A stretch of 64,000 bases of DNA, from the NCBI RefSeq assembly GCF_014649795.1, contig NZ_BMTS01000028.1, positions 1-64,000 on the forward strand. Reading direction: 5' to 3'. The position numbers and the translations under genes are program-made. Below, in pieces: positions 39,888 to 48,063 of this stretch (position 1 is the stretch's first letter; the number at the start of each line of letters is the position of its first letter). The notes under the pieces were generated by a model. It was given only the letters and a program-made list of their open reading frames with translations. It had not been told where the DNA came from and ran no database searches. This stretch comes from Streptomyces melanogenes. GTDB taxonomy: Bacteria > Actinomycetota > Actinomycetes > Streptomycetales > Streptomycetaceae.

Positions 39888-40463
39888 TCAGTGGTCATCG
39901 GTGGTCGGTGAGCCGGTGGACAGCCGGTGGATGGTGGCGAGGACGTCGTCGAGCCAGGCGATCGTCATCCGCTCGTACGCTATGCCGCCCCGCAGCACGA
40001 CGTGCTGGAGTTCCTGACCGGTGTCGAGCGGGGCGGGGGCGGCGGGTCCGGTGAAGTCGCGCAGCTCCCCGGCGAGGTAGTGGGCGAGCCGGTCGCTGTG
40101 CACCCGGCGGTGCCGCTCGACCTCGCGGAGCACCGCGGCCGGGTCGTCGAAGGCCGCACCGCGGATCTTCACGGCGAGGTCGTGCCGCAGGCTCTCGGGT
40201 TCGATCGGCTCGTGCAGCCACTGGGAGAGTGCGGCGCGGCCGGGGCCTGCGACGGAGTACTCCTTCTTGTCCGGCCGGCCCTCCTGGGCCACCTCCCGGA
40301 CGGCGAGCAGGCCGTCGCCCTCCATGCGCTTGAGGACGCGGTAGATCTGCTGGTGCGTCGCTGTCCAGAAGTAGCCGATGGACCGCTCGAACCGCCGGGC
40401 CAGCTCATAGCCTGAGCCCGGCTTCTCCAGCAGGGAGACGAGGATCGCGTGTTCGAGCGCCAT
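39888..40463 (-). CDS. PadR family transcriptional regulator
   Basis: This 191-aa PadR has the N-terminal winged helix EHAILVSLLEKPGSGYELARRFERSIGYFWTATHQQIYRVLKRMEGDGLLAVREVAQEGRPDKKEYSVAGPGRAALSQWL (residues about 3-82) and the C-terminal Vir-like helical dimerisation domain. It is first in an operon with the acyl-CoA dehydrogenase gene. A perfect 9-bp-arm palindrome 13 nt upstream of the ATG contains the ATGCAAC/GTTGCAT halves typical of PadR operators. Autorepression is expected. Confidence 0.92.
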   Translation of the reverse strand: MALEHAILVSLLEKPGSGYELARRFERSIGYFWTATHQQIYRVLKRMEGDGLLAVREVAQEGRPDKKEYSVAGPGRAALSQWLHEPIEPESLRHDLAVKIRGAAFDDPAAVLREVERHRRVHSDRLAHYLAGELRDFTGPAAPAPLDTGQELQHVVLRGGIAYERMTIAWLDDVLATIHRLSTGSPTTDDH

Positions 40464-40475
40464 ACCGTGATCCTT

Positions 40476-40495
40476 CTATGCAACTCGTTGCATAG
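40476..40495. promoter_or_regulatory. PadR operator palindrome
   Basis: CTATGCAAC-TC-GTTGCATAG (40476-40495) is a perfect inverted repeat immediately upstream of the PadR gene, where its promoter must be. Confidence 0.85.
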
Positions 40496-40525
40496 CCAAG
40501 CCGCACCGCCCGAGTGAGACCGGGA

Positions 40526-41440
40526 TCACCCGGCGTGGCCGGTGGGCAGGTGCCGGTACAAGAACGCGAGCTCGGCGTCGGCGGCTCGTTCGTGGCCGTC
40601 GAGGAAGGGTTCGTAGTGGCCGCCCGGCATGCGGACGAGTTCCCCGCGCGGCGCTCGCCCGGCGGCGTCGGCGGCGGGCTCGGGGAGTGCTGACTGGTCC
40701 TGGTCGCAGACGAGGACCAGTAGGGGGCACGCGATACGGGAGGCGTGGCGGCCGGGCCGGTAGAACGTCAGGCTCAGGGCGGTGCGGGCGGCGACCGTCT
40801 GCTGCCACTCCGGGTAGGCGTTGTCCGGGTTCAGCGCCCTGTCGCCGTCGATGCTGTCCGGTGTGGTGAGGAGCGCGACGGTGCCGGGTTCGCCCGCGAG
40901 CGGGACCAACAGGGGCCGCAGGCCGATCAGTTGGCCGACGGTGTCGAGCAGGGCGCGGCCGGTCATGCGCAGTGCCGCGAGCGGCTTCTGGTGGCGAGCC
41001 GCGGCGCGCGTGGCCGCCGGACCGTCGGCCAATGGCGTCTGGGCGATGGCCGCCGCGAGCCGCGGGTTGCGCGCCGCGACGGGGAAGACATGGCCGCCCG
41101 AGAGGGAGAAACCCCAGATGGCGAGTCTGGCCGGGTCGACTTCCGGCAGGGTCGCGGCATGGGCGATCGCGGCCTGCCAGTCGTCCAGTTGCTCACCGAT
41201 GGGCACCACCTGGCGCGGGTGGCCGCCGCTCTCCCCCAAGTGCCGGTAGTCGAAGGCGAGGACCGAGAACCCGGCTTCGTGGAACCGCCTGGCGAACGGG
41301 TCGGTGCCGGGCTCCTTGGTCACCGCACCACCGGCCGCCATGATCACGCACGCCTGGTTGGTGCCCGGGTAGTGCCAGGCGACGCACTCCGCGCCTCCAC
41401 TGATGAATCGGACCTTCTCGCGTAATACGGACACGCTCAT
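40526..41440 (-). CDS. Alpha/beta hydrolase
   Basis: This 304-aa serine hydrolase of the xylan-esterase/dienelactone-hydrolase-like group has FISGGAECVAWHYPGTNQACVIMAAGGAVTKEPG (N-terminal strand and oxyanion loop), the nucleophile elbow IWGFSLSGGHVF (Ser near residue 117), Asp in VCDQDQSALP and His in MPGGHYEPFLDGH. No signal peptide. GGAGG precedes the ATG at 41440. A perfect 18-bp palindrome lies 41 nt upstream, in the gap to the TetR gene, so it is the likely target of that repressor, which is transcribed in the same direction. Confidence 0.9.
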   Translation of the reverse strand: MSVSVLREKVRFISGGAECVAWHYPGTNQACVIMAAGGAVTKEPGTDPFARRFHEAGFSVLAFDYRHLGESGGHPRQVVPIGEQLDDWQAAIAHAATLPEVDPARLAIWGFSLSGGHVFPVAARNPRLAAAIAQTPLADGPAATRAAARHQKPLAALRMTGRALLDTVGQLIGLRPLLVPLAGEPGTVALLTTPDSIDGDRALNPDNAYPEWQQTVAARTALSLTFYRPGRHASRIACPLLVLVCDQDQSALPEPAADAAGRAPRGELVRMPGGHYEPFLDGHERAADAELAFLYRHLPTGHAG

Positions 41441-41480
41441 GTCGACCTCCGAGTGGTTGGGCCTCCACCCCACGAACGAA

Positions 41481-41498
41481 GTGAACCACGTGGTTCAC
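41481..41498. promoter_or_regulatory. Perfect 18-bp TetR-type operator
   Basis: GTGAACCAC-GTGGTTCAC is a gapless perfect palindrome between the hydrolase start (41440) and the TetR stop (41550). It explains how the downstream hydrolase can be controlled separately from the regulator. Confidence 0.85.
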
Positions 41499-41549
41499 AT
41501 ACTGTCCATGACGATCAACGGGCCGTCCCCGGAGGGGATTTCGGACCGG

Positions 41550-42173
41550 TCACACGGCCTCCTCCCGCTCCAGCGCACGTGCCAACGCCTCGAAGCCCGC
41601 CGCGATCCCCGCCGTGTCTCCGCTGGTCCGCGCGTCCACCAGGAATCCGCGCAACGTCGCGAGCACCATCTCGGCGACCTCGTGCTTGCGCTGTGCGGTC
41701 CAGTGCTCCGGACATACGGACAGCAGCACGGGCAGATACTGCTCCGACGCGCCCCGGCCGAGTTCCGCGTAGCGCTCGGGGTCGTACATCGCCAGGCCGA
41801 TGGCCTGTTCCAGGACGCGTGCCTGTGGCCCCACGAGGTCGGGCCACACCGCGCGCACCCAGTCCGCCAGGGTGCGGCGGGCCGGCCCTTCGGTGGCGGC
41901 GGCCCACGCCCGTACTATGCGTTGCTCGCGCAGTTGGAAGATCGCCTGCTTGAGCAGGTCGTCGGCTCCGTCGAAGTGGTACAGCAGCACCTTGTGCGTC
42001 GTGCCCGCCGCCCGCGCCGCACGCCGCAGCGAGAAGTCGACGAGGCCGTTGACGGCGAGGTCGTCGGTGACGCGGTCGAGCAGGTCACGGCGTCGGGCCT
42101 CGCCGCGCGGCGATCCCGCCGACCGGCGGTAGCCCGCTTGCTTCGGTGTGCCCTCGTCGGCGGAAGTGTCCAT
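41550..42173 (-). CDS. TetR/AcrR family regulator
   Basis: This 207-aa regulator has an N-terminal helix-turn-helix (RRRDLLDRVTDDLAVNGLVDFSLRRAARAAGTTHKVLLYHFDGADDLLKQAI, residues about 27-78), including the LLYHF pattern of the recognition helix. A helical ligand domain follows. The ATG at 42173 is used; the frame is open to 42194. The hydrolase lies 109 nt downstream with an 18-bp operator between them. Upstream, TATGAAACATA (42256-42266) is AT-rich and could be its own control site. The inducer is unknown. Confidence 0.88.
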   Translation of the reverse strand: MDTSADEGTPKQAGYRRSAGSPRGEARRRDLLDRVTDDLAVNGLVDFSLRRAARAAGTTHKVLLYHFDGADDLLKQAIFQLREQRIVRAWAAATEGPARRTLADWVRAVWPDLVGPQARVLEQAIGLAMYDPERYAELGRGASEQYLPVLLSVCPEHWTAQRKHEVAEMVLATLRGFLVDARTSGDTAGIAAGFEALARALEREEAV

Positions 42174-42350
42174 GCGGACAGCTTCCACGATCACGGCCGT
42201 ACGCGGCGAACGTACGGGCTTCGCCGAGCGGCGGCCACGGCTGCGATCTCCCGTATATGAAACATAGATGCCCTGCTGTGAGACTCGGGCTCAGAACTAC
42301 TCGCAGGCCAGGTCGTAGCCATAGGCCTCCTCGAAAGACAGGGAACTCCC

Positions 42351-42542
42351 GTGCAGAACAACCTGAAGTCCGGCGCCCGCCGCATGACCGTTCTCGTCCC
42401 GGCCCTCCTCGCCGCCCTCGTCGCCGTCTCGGGACCGGTCCTGTCCTCGGCCCACTCCGGTGACACCGCACGCACCTCCCTGGCCGACGGCCCCGTCCAG
42501 CCCGGCAAGAGCAACCCCGTGGAGTTCAACACCAAGGCGTGA
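42351..42542 (+). CDS. Small secreted peptide
   Basis: This 63-aa protein has a basic n-region (NNLKSGARR), a hydrophobic core (MTVLVPALLAALVAVSG) and a likely cleavage after SSA, leaving a mature peptide of about 29 residues (SGDTARTSLADGPVQPG...NPVEFNTKA). The GTG start has CAGGGA upstream. It is convergent with the large SARP regulator, and the two share a 27-bp terminator stem. Its size is similar to the afsS product of S. coelicolor (63 aa), but AfsS has no signal peptide that I recall and lies in the same direction as afsR, so I do not equate them. A secreted signal or cluster-related peptide is possible. Confidence 0.55.
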   Translation: MQNNLKSGARRMTVLVPALLAALVAVSGPVLSSAHSGDTARTSLADGPVQPGKSNPVEFNTKA

Positions 42543-42551
42543 CCGGCGGCA

Positions 42552-42615
42552 GCCACCGGGGTCATGCCGGTGTAGGGCGGACCCCCCTGCCCTACACCGC
42601 CATGACCCCGGTGGC
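42552..42615. terminator. 27-bp bidirectional terminator inside SARP 3' end
   Basis: The arms 42552-42578 and 42589-42615 are reverse complements with one mismatch around a 10-nt loop. The right arm contains the last codons and stop of the SARP gene (42592-42594). One structure therefore serves both convergent genes. Confidence 0.85.
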
Positions 42616-45564
42616 CTCCTCCACGAGCAGCCGCGCCTGTGCCGCCTCCGGCAGACCGGCCCGGGTGAAGACCGCCAGCGCCTCTTCGGAGTGGGCCAGC
42701 GCCTCCTCGCGGCGACCGGCGTCGGCGGAGACACGGGCGTGGATCAGCAGCGCGTAGCCCCGGTCGCGGTCACGGTCGGGCACGGTCCGGAAGTAGGCCA
42801 CCGCCCGGGCGGCCGCGTCCAGTGCCGAATCGACGCGGCCCAGGACACGCAGCGTCTCGGCGCAGCGGTACAGCGCCTGCGCCCGCCGGCCCGGAATCCT
42901 CTCCGCCTCGCAGACCTCCAGGCACCGCTCGTAGTCCGCCAACGCCTGCGGCAGACGGTCCAGTTCGTGCAGCGCCTGGCCCCGTACACACAGCGCGTGG
43001 GCGATGCCGTGGGGGTCCGCCATCTCGCGCAGGGCGCTCAGCGCCTCGTCGCAGGCGGGCAGCGCCTCGTCGGCCCTGCCCCCGCGGATCCGGGCCAGCG
43101 CGGCGTTGAGGGTGGTGGTCAGCCCGCCCGAGCGGTGCCCCAGCTCCCGGGCCAGGGCGAGCGCCTGGTCGAAGTGCTCGGCCGCGTCGTCGTAGCGCTG
43201 CTCGAACTGGGCGATGACGCCCAGGTCGTTGTACGCCTGCTGCAGGATCGAGCGGTCGCCCGCCCGGCGGCACGCCTCGGCGGCCAGTTGGGAGTCGGCC
43301 CGGGCCTGCGCCAGCTGGGTCGCCTGGAGCGCCGCGTTGCCGCAGATGAAGTGGGCGCGCCCGGCCGCGTGGTGGTTGCCGTGCTGCGCCGAGACCCGGG
43401 CCAGTGCCCGCGCCGTCAGGGTCATCCGCCCGTACGGGATGTCCTGGCCGAACGAGCTGAGGGCCACCAGCAGGTCCGCCGCCACCGTGAGCAGGTCCGA
43501 TTCGGCGCTCTCCCCGCGCGCGACCAGGAGCTGGACGGCGTGGACGGCGCAGTCGAACTCCGCCACCACCCAGGCCCGCGCCTGCGCCAGGGTCGCGAAC
43601 CGCTGCTCGCCCGGCTCGGCGGTGACGACGGAGATCGTGCTGTGCACCGGGTCGCCCGGCACCATCCGGTGGAACGCCTCGGCCGCCATCCGCAACAGAT
43701 GGTGGAGCAGTCGGCGCTCCACCGCGAAGTCCGCCTCGCCCGCCGTGGCGCTGTCGGGTCGCGGCAGGTGCAGCGCGAAGTCCCGGCCGAGCTCGTGGTA
43801 GCGGTACCGCCCCGCTTCCGGCGATTCGAGCAGCGCGGCGTCCACCAGCGCCTCCAGCAGCGACTCCGTCTCCGACTCGCCGAGGCCCAGCGCCGCCGAC
43901 GCGGCGGGCAGACCGATGCTCGGCCAGGCCACCGGGGCCAGCGAGCGGAACACCATCGCCTGGCTCGCGGTCAGCTGGCGGTAGCCGAGCTCGAAGACCG
44001 CGGAGACTGCCAGGTCGTCGGCCCGCAGTTCGCTCAGCCGCCGCCGTTCGTCGGCGAGCCTGGCCAGCAGGTACGCCACCGTCCAGCCCGGCCGGGCCGC
44101 CAGCCTGGCGGCCACGATGCGCACCGCCAGCGGCAGATGGGCGCAGGCGCCGACCAGGGCGACCGCGGCGGCCTCCTCCTGGTCGATCCGCTGCGCGCCG
44201 ACGACGTGCCGCAGCAGGGACAGGGCTTCGGCCGGGCTGAACTCGGCGAGCTGGACGTGGGTGCCGGACGGCACACCGGAGAGGTGGGCCCGGCTGGTCA
44301 CCACGACCGCGCAGTGGACGGCGCCCGGCAGCAGCGGCTTGACCTGCGCGGTGTCGCGGGCGTCGTCGAGCAGCAGGAGGACCCTGCGGCCGTCGAGGAC
44401 CGTACGGAACAGCCGGGCGCGGTCCTCCACGGAGCCGGGCACCTCCTGCCTCGGCACGCCCAGCGCGGCCAGGAAGCTGGCCAGGACCGCGCCGGGGTCG
44501 GCCGGCTCCGCGCCCGTGCCGCGCAGGTCCGCGTAGAGCTGGCCGTCGGGGAACTCGTCCTTGACTCGATGGGCCACCCGCAGGGCAAGGGCGCTCTTGC
44601 CTATGCCGCCCATTCCGCTCACGGTGGCGACGGCCAGCGCGGTGCGGTCCTGGTCGACGAGGGCCTCGCACAGGGCGGCGAGCGTGGCGGCCCGGCCGCT
44701 GAAGTCGGCGATGTCGGCGGGGAGTTGCGCCGGGCGCGGGAGGGACGCCTGACCCGCAGGCTCGGCGGCCTCCTCCCGAGCCGACGGCGACGCGGCGGGA
44801 GCCTGGGCGGGCGCGACCAGCTCGGCGTCTCCGGCCAGGATCCGCTGGTGCAGCGCGCGCAGCTCCGGCCCCGGATCCAGCCCCAGCTCCGCCGCGAGCG
44901 TCTCGCGGGCCGTCCCGAACACGGCCAGCGCGTCGCCCTGGCGCCCGGCGGCGTACAGCGCCCGCATCAGGAATCCGTAGAGCCGCTCGCGCAGCGGCTG
45001 TTCGGCGATGAACGCGGTCAGTTCCGGGATGACCTGGGTGTGCCGCCCCAGCAGGAGGTCGAGGGCGAACCGTTCCTCCAGCAGTTGGCGGCGCAGCTCG
45101 GACAACCGGGAGCGCTGCTGCTCGGCGAACGGTCCCGGCACCCCCGCCAGCGGCTCCCCGCGCCACAGCCCCACCGCCTCCGCCAGCAGTGCGGCCGCCT
45201 CGTCGTGGCGTCCGGCCTCACCGGCGCGTGCCGCGTCCGCGGCCAGCCGCTCGGCGCGGAACGCGTCCACCGACTCGGGCGGCACGGCCAGCCGGTAGCC
45301 GTCGTTGACGGAGGCCAGTGCCTGCGGATCGCAGCCGCCGCTCTCCAGGATCTTGCGGAGCCGCCATACGTAGGTGCGCAGGATCATCACCGCGGAGCCG
45401 GGTGCGGCCTCGCCCCAGACGGCGCTGATCAGCTCGTGCAGGGGGACGACGTGGCCGGAGCGCAGCGCCAGCGCGGCGAGGGTCGCCTGCTGCTGGGGCG
45501 GGCCTCCGGGCACGACGGTCCCGCCGGTCTGGATGCCCAAGGATCCGAGCACGAAGAATTCCAC
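42592..45564 (-). CDS. AfsR-like SARP regulator (SARP-NB-ARC-TPR)
   Basis: This 990-aa regulator has an OmpR-like DNA-binding domain plus the bacterial transcriptional activation domain (residues about 1-250: FVLGSLGIQTGGTVVPGG, LRTYVWRLRKILE, GYRLAVPPESVDAFRAERLA). An NB-ARC/STAND NTPase follows with Walker A SGMGGIGKSALALR near residue 316 and VLLLLDDARDTAQVKPLLPG. The tetratricopeptide half starts near residue 650. This matches AfsR in domain order and size. SARP proteins activate secondary-metabolite promoters. GTG 45564 has GGGGGAAC upstream. It lies 82 nt after the Nudix gene on the same strand and is probably the last gene of the minus-strand arm of the cluster, so it likely drives both arms. 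Confidence 0.92.
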   Translation of the reverse strand: MEFFVLGSLGIQTGGTVVPGGPPQQQATLAALALRSGHVVPLHELISAVWGEAAPGSAVMILRTYVWRLRKILESGGCDPQALASVNDGYRLAVPPESVDAFRAERLAADAARAGEAGRHDEAAALLAEAVGLWRGEPLAGVPGPFAEQQRSRLSELRRQLLEERFALDLLLGRHTQVIPELTAFIAEQPLRERLYGFLMRALYAAGRQGDALAVFGTARETLAAELGLDPGPELRALHQRILAGDAELVAPAQAPAASPSAREEAAEPAGQASLPRPAQLPADIADFSGRAATLAALCEALVDQDRTALAVATVSGMGGIGKSALALRVAHRVKDEFPDGQLYADLRGTGAEPADPGAVLASFLAALGVPRQEVPGSVEDRARLFRTVLDGRRVLLLLDDARDTAQVKPLLPGAVHCAVVVTSRAHLSGVPSGTHVQLAEFSPAEALSLLRHVVGAQRIDQEEAAAVALVGACAHLPLAVRIVAARLAARPGWTVAYLLARLADERRRLSELRADDLAVSAVFELGYRQLTASQAMVFRSLAPVAWPSIGLPAASAALGLGESETESLLEALVDAALLESPEAGRYRYHELGRDFALHLPRPDSATAGEADFAVERRLLHHLLRMAAEAFHRMVPGDPVHSTISVVTAEPGEQRFATLAQARAWVVAEFDCAVHAVQLLVARGESAESDLLTVAADLLVALSSFGQDIPYGRMTLTARALARVSAQHGNHHAAGRAHFICGNAALQATQLAQARADSQLAAEACRRAGDRSILQQAYNDLGVIAQFEQRYDDAAEHFDQALALARELGHRSGGLTTTLNAALARIRGGRADEALPACDEALSALREMADPHGIAHALCVRGQALHELDRLPQALADYERCLEVCEAERIPGRRAQALYRCAETLRVLGRVDSALDAAARAVAYFRTVPDRDRDRGYALLIHARVSADAGRREEALAHSEEALAVFTRAGLPEAAQARLLVEEATGVMAV

Positions 45565-45646
45565 AGTTCCCCCGGCGCACGCGCACGACTCTCACCGGCT
45601 GCTGGTCTCCAGCGGTCTGGCGCAGACCGGTAAACGGAGGATCATC

Positions 45647-46042
45647 TTACGGTCTGGGGATTCCGGCCAGGTGCGCTGTGATGGCGTCCGGCTTCAGCCC
45701 GATGGACGCCACGTCGGCCAGCGGCACCCACACGAGCCGGTACTGGTTGTCGCCGGACTCCCGCTCGCTCTCCGGGCCGCCGAGGCGCGGTGTGCCCGTG
45801 GCCGGGCCCATCACGAAGTAGTGCTCGGTGCGGCCCGCGTTGTCGAGGGTATGCAGCAGGGACTCGACGGTGGCGCGCAGCCCGGTCTCCTCGGCCAGTT
45901 CGCGTACGCACGCCTGCTCGGGCGTCTCCCCCTCCTCCACTCCTCCACCCGGCAGGGTGTAGTACTCCGCGCCGCCCTTGCGGCGGTGGATCAGCAGCAC
46001 GGCGTCGTCCTCGCGGACGATCGCCACGGCCCGGGACTTCAT
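45647..46042 (-). CDS. Nudix hydrolase
   Basis: This 131-aa Nudix enzyme has the box GGGVEEGETPEQACVRELAEETGL (residues about 33-56), matching GX5EX7REUXEEXGU. The core sheet KSRAVAIVREDDAVLLIHRRKGGAEYYTLP precedes it. It hydrolyses a nucleoside-diphosphate-linked substrate; identity unknown. Its ATG lies inside the stop of the APH-like gene (4-nt overlap), so it is made with the kinases of this operon. Within the cluster it could trim or detoxify a nucleotide intermediate. The C-terminal end is short, with no fusion. Confidence 0.9.
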   Translation of the reverse strand: MKSRAVAIVREDDAVLLIHRRKGGAEYYTLPGGGVEEGETPEQACVRELAEETGLRATVESLLHTLDNAGRTEHYFVMGPATGTPRLGGPESERESGDNQYRLVWVPLADVASIGLKPDAITAHLAGIPRP

Positions 46043-47262
46043 CGGGTCCTCCCATGATCGACAAGTGTGCGCAGGACGTTACCGAGGTCGTCCCGCTCGT
46101 TCCAGAAACGCAGCACCAGAGCGGTGCACGCGGCCCGGTCGGCGGGGTCGAGGGTGTCGAGGTCGAGCACCCCGACCGCCCGCATGACCAGGTACGGGGC
46201 CAGCCGGCGGTCGAAGAGCCCGGGACCGAAGGCGTCGGCGAAGACGTCAAGGAGCCGGCCGAGCAGATCGGCCCGGGCGGGCGAGAGCCGGTGCGCGAAG
46301 TCGATGTGGAGCGTCGCGGTACGGGGCTCCAGGCGTGCCCGGCACAGCGGGGCCGCGTCGGCGAACGGAGCCTCCCGCCACCGGTAGGCGGCCGGATGGT
46401 ATTGGGGGAACAGGTAGCCACCGCCGAGGAAGAGTGACCAGAAGGCGGTCGCCAACTCCCCGCGCACATCGTTGTGTCCGGCGTTGCTCAGATCGACGAA
46501 GACCGCCCCCCGGCCCACGTTGGTCTCGCTGAAGTCACCCTGGGACAGCACGCATTCCCGCGCACCGAGGCTCTCGAAGAAGGCCGCGGTGCCCTCCATC
46601 GCGTCCCGCATCGTCACGGCCTGCGGCACCGAGTTGACCACCACCCGCTGGTCCAGCCACGGCCGTTGGCGCGCGAAATACCAGGGGACGAGCCGTTCGG
46701 TGACCCGGCGGGCGAAGAAGGCGTCGATGGGCGAGGCCGAACTCACCGTACGGTAGCCGCAGTTCGCGCGGATGCGGTCGAGCAGCGGCTCGACCTCCCG
46801 CTCCGGCAGCAGCGTCCCGGCCCGCTCGGCCCGACACAACAGGTCGAACAGGGTGCCCCGCCCCAACCCCATCGAGGGAAGGTACTCGTACACCATGACC
46901 GTCCCCGCGTCCGTGCGCAGCAAGGACAGCAGGGTCGGCACCCGGTTGCCCGCGCCACCGAACTCCAGATACCCGGCGAGCTCGGCGACGGCGCTCTGGG
47001 CGCGGACGTATTTGAAGAAGTACGGCCGCCCGTCCCGCTGGGCGAAACCGCAGGTCGAGTTCTTCAGCTCGCTCACGTCGGTGATGCGGTAGCCCCGGGA
47101 CGCCAGCGCGTGCCGCCAGACGGTGGCGCGTGAGCCGGGGGCCGACGGCACGGGAGCGAGCACCTCGACACCGCTGAGCGCCTCCACCTCGGCCCACTCC
47201 CCCGCGTCGGCCCGGTCGGCCAGCAGCTGCCGCACCGAGGCCGCGGTGGTCGGCGCGGTCAC
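46039..47262 (-). CDS. APH/kinase-fold phosphotransferase-like protein
   Basis: This 407-aa protein of the protein-kinase-like (APH) fold has a lysine strand in GRPYFFKYVRAQ, the ATP-hinge segment VMVYEYLPSMGLGRGTLFDLLCRAE, and the catalytic loop SQGDFSETNVGRGAVFVDLSNAGHNDVRGELATAFW. In that loop the usual HGD is QGD, and the second Asp (VDLSN) replaces DFG. The His-to-Gln change in the loop leaves Asp and Asn, so activity is plausible. GTG 47262 overlaps the TMK-like stop by 4 nt (GTGA), and it overlaps the Nudix ATG by 4 nt. Substrate could be a nucleoside, sugar or the peptide's Ser/Thr; unknown. Confidence 0.75.
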   Translation of the reverse strand: MTAPTTAASVRQLLADRADAGEWAEVEALSGVEVLAPVPSAPGSRATVWRHALASRGYRITDVSELKNSTCGFAQRDGRPYFFKYVRAQSAVAELAGYLEFGGAGNRVPTLLSLLRTDAGTVMVYEYLPSMGLGRGTLFDLLCRAERAGTLLPEREVEPLLDRIRANCGYRTVSSASPIDAFFARRVTERLVPWYFARQRPWLDQRVVVNSVPQAVTMRDAMEGTAAFFESLGARECVLSQGDFSETNVGRGAVFVDLSNAGHNDVRGELATAFWSLFLGGGYLFPQYHPAAYRWREAPFADAAPLCRARLEPRTATLHIDFAHRLSPARADLLGRLLDVFADAFGPGLFDRRLAPYLVMRAVGVLDLDTLDPADRAACTALVLRFWNERDDLGNVLRTLVDHGRTR

Positions 47263-48023
47263 GGGGAACCGGCCAGACCGGCGCGCACCCAGTCCGCCGC
47301 CCGGGCCGCCGTCGTCTCCCGCTCCGCTCGCGGCAGGCCGAGCGCGTCGGTGTCCTTCAGGAGGTCCTCGACGATGTCCTGGACGCGCTGCTGGTAGGCG
47401 ATGAAGCTGTCGCGGTAGGCCTCCTTGGGCCCGGCGAACCGCAGCCCGTCGTCGCCGTGCACGTCCACCCCGCACTCCCAGTACGAGAAGGTCGTCGACA
47501 GCGCCGCCTTTCGGTCGAAGCACTCCGCGACGGGAGTGCGCAGATGCAGGGTGCGGTGCGGCAGGGTGGCCGGGGCAAGCAGGTCGGTCAGCCACTGCCG
47601 GTCGCAGCCACGCGCCTCCGAGCGGCCCATGACGGAGTAGAGGTAGCGGTCCATGATGACCACACCGCCCGAGGCGAGGTGCGGAAGCACCTCCCGGTTG
47701 ACGAGGTCGACGAGCGAGGAGGCGTACATGAGCGCCATGGTGTACGGATCCCAGTTGTCGTACTTGCCGCGCGCCTTGGAATGCCAGATGAGCGGGTTCC
47801 TGATGAACGCGCACACCTTCACGTCCCAGCCGTCGGCGGTCAGCGCCGCCTTCAGCAGCTCGATCTGCGTGGTCTTGCCCGCGCCGTCGGACCCCTCCAC
47901 CGCGATGAGCCGGTACGGCGACACGGCCGCGGCGGCCGCGGCGCCGATGTTGCGCACCGGTGCCAGGCGGGGGTAGGGCCGGATGACCTCGCCCGGGTCG
48001 GGAACGTCGTCGTCGATCTTCAC
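47259..48023 (-). CDS. Thymidylate-kinase-like P-loop kinase
   Basis: This 254-aa protein has Walker A VEGSDGAGKTTQIELLKAAL (residues about 42-61) as in thymidylate kinase. DRYLYSVMGRSEARG follows in the position of the DRY/R motif, with a lid-like segment near KAALSTTFSYWECG. An N-terminal 35-residue extension (Pro/Ala-rich) is unusual for TMK, and the rest diverges strongly from housekeeping Tmk. It likely phosphorylates a (deoxy)nucleoside monophosphate or a modified analogue. GTG 48023 has AGGAG upstream. It is 40 nt after the three-domain protein and overlaps the APH-like gene. Confidence 0.78.
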   Translation of the reverse strand: MKIDDDVPDPGEVIRPYPRLAPVRNIGAAAAAAVSPYRLIAVEGSDGAGKTTQIELLKAALTADGWDVKVCAFIRNPLIWHSKARGKYDNWDPYTMALMYASSLVDLVNREVLPHLASGGVVIMDRYLYSVMGRSEARGCDRQWLTDLLAPATLPHRTLHLRTPVAECFDRKAALSTTFSYWECGVDVHGDDGLRFAGPKEAYRDSFIAYQQRVQDIVEDLLKDTDALGLPRAERETTAARAADWVRAGLAGSP

Positions 48024-48063
48024 AGTGCGGTACTCCTACGAATCATGCGGTGTGCCAAAAGGG

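Noticed and set aside
42351..42542. afsS orthologue beside the AfsR-like gene
   Set aside because: Same length (63 aa) but convergent rather than downstream in the same direction, and it carries a signal peptide.
42460..45633. 1,057-codon plus-strand frame opposite the SARP gene
   Set aside because: A Gln/Arg/Gly-rich antisense shadow of the SARP coding strand; the minus strand has clear domains.
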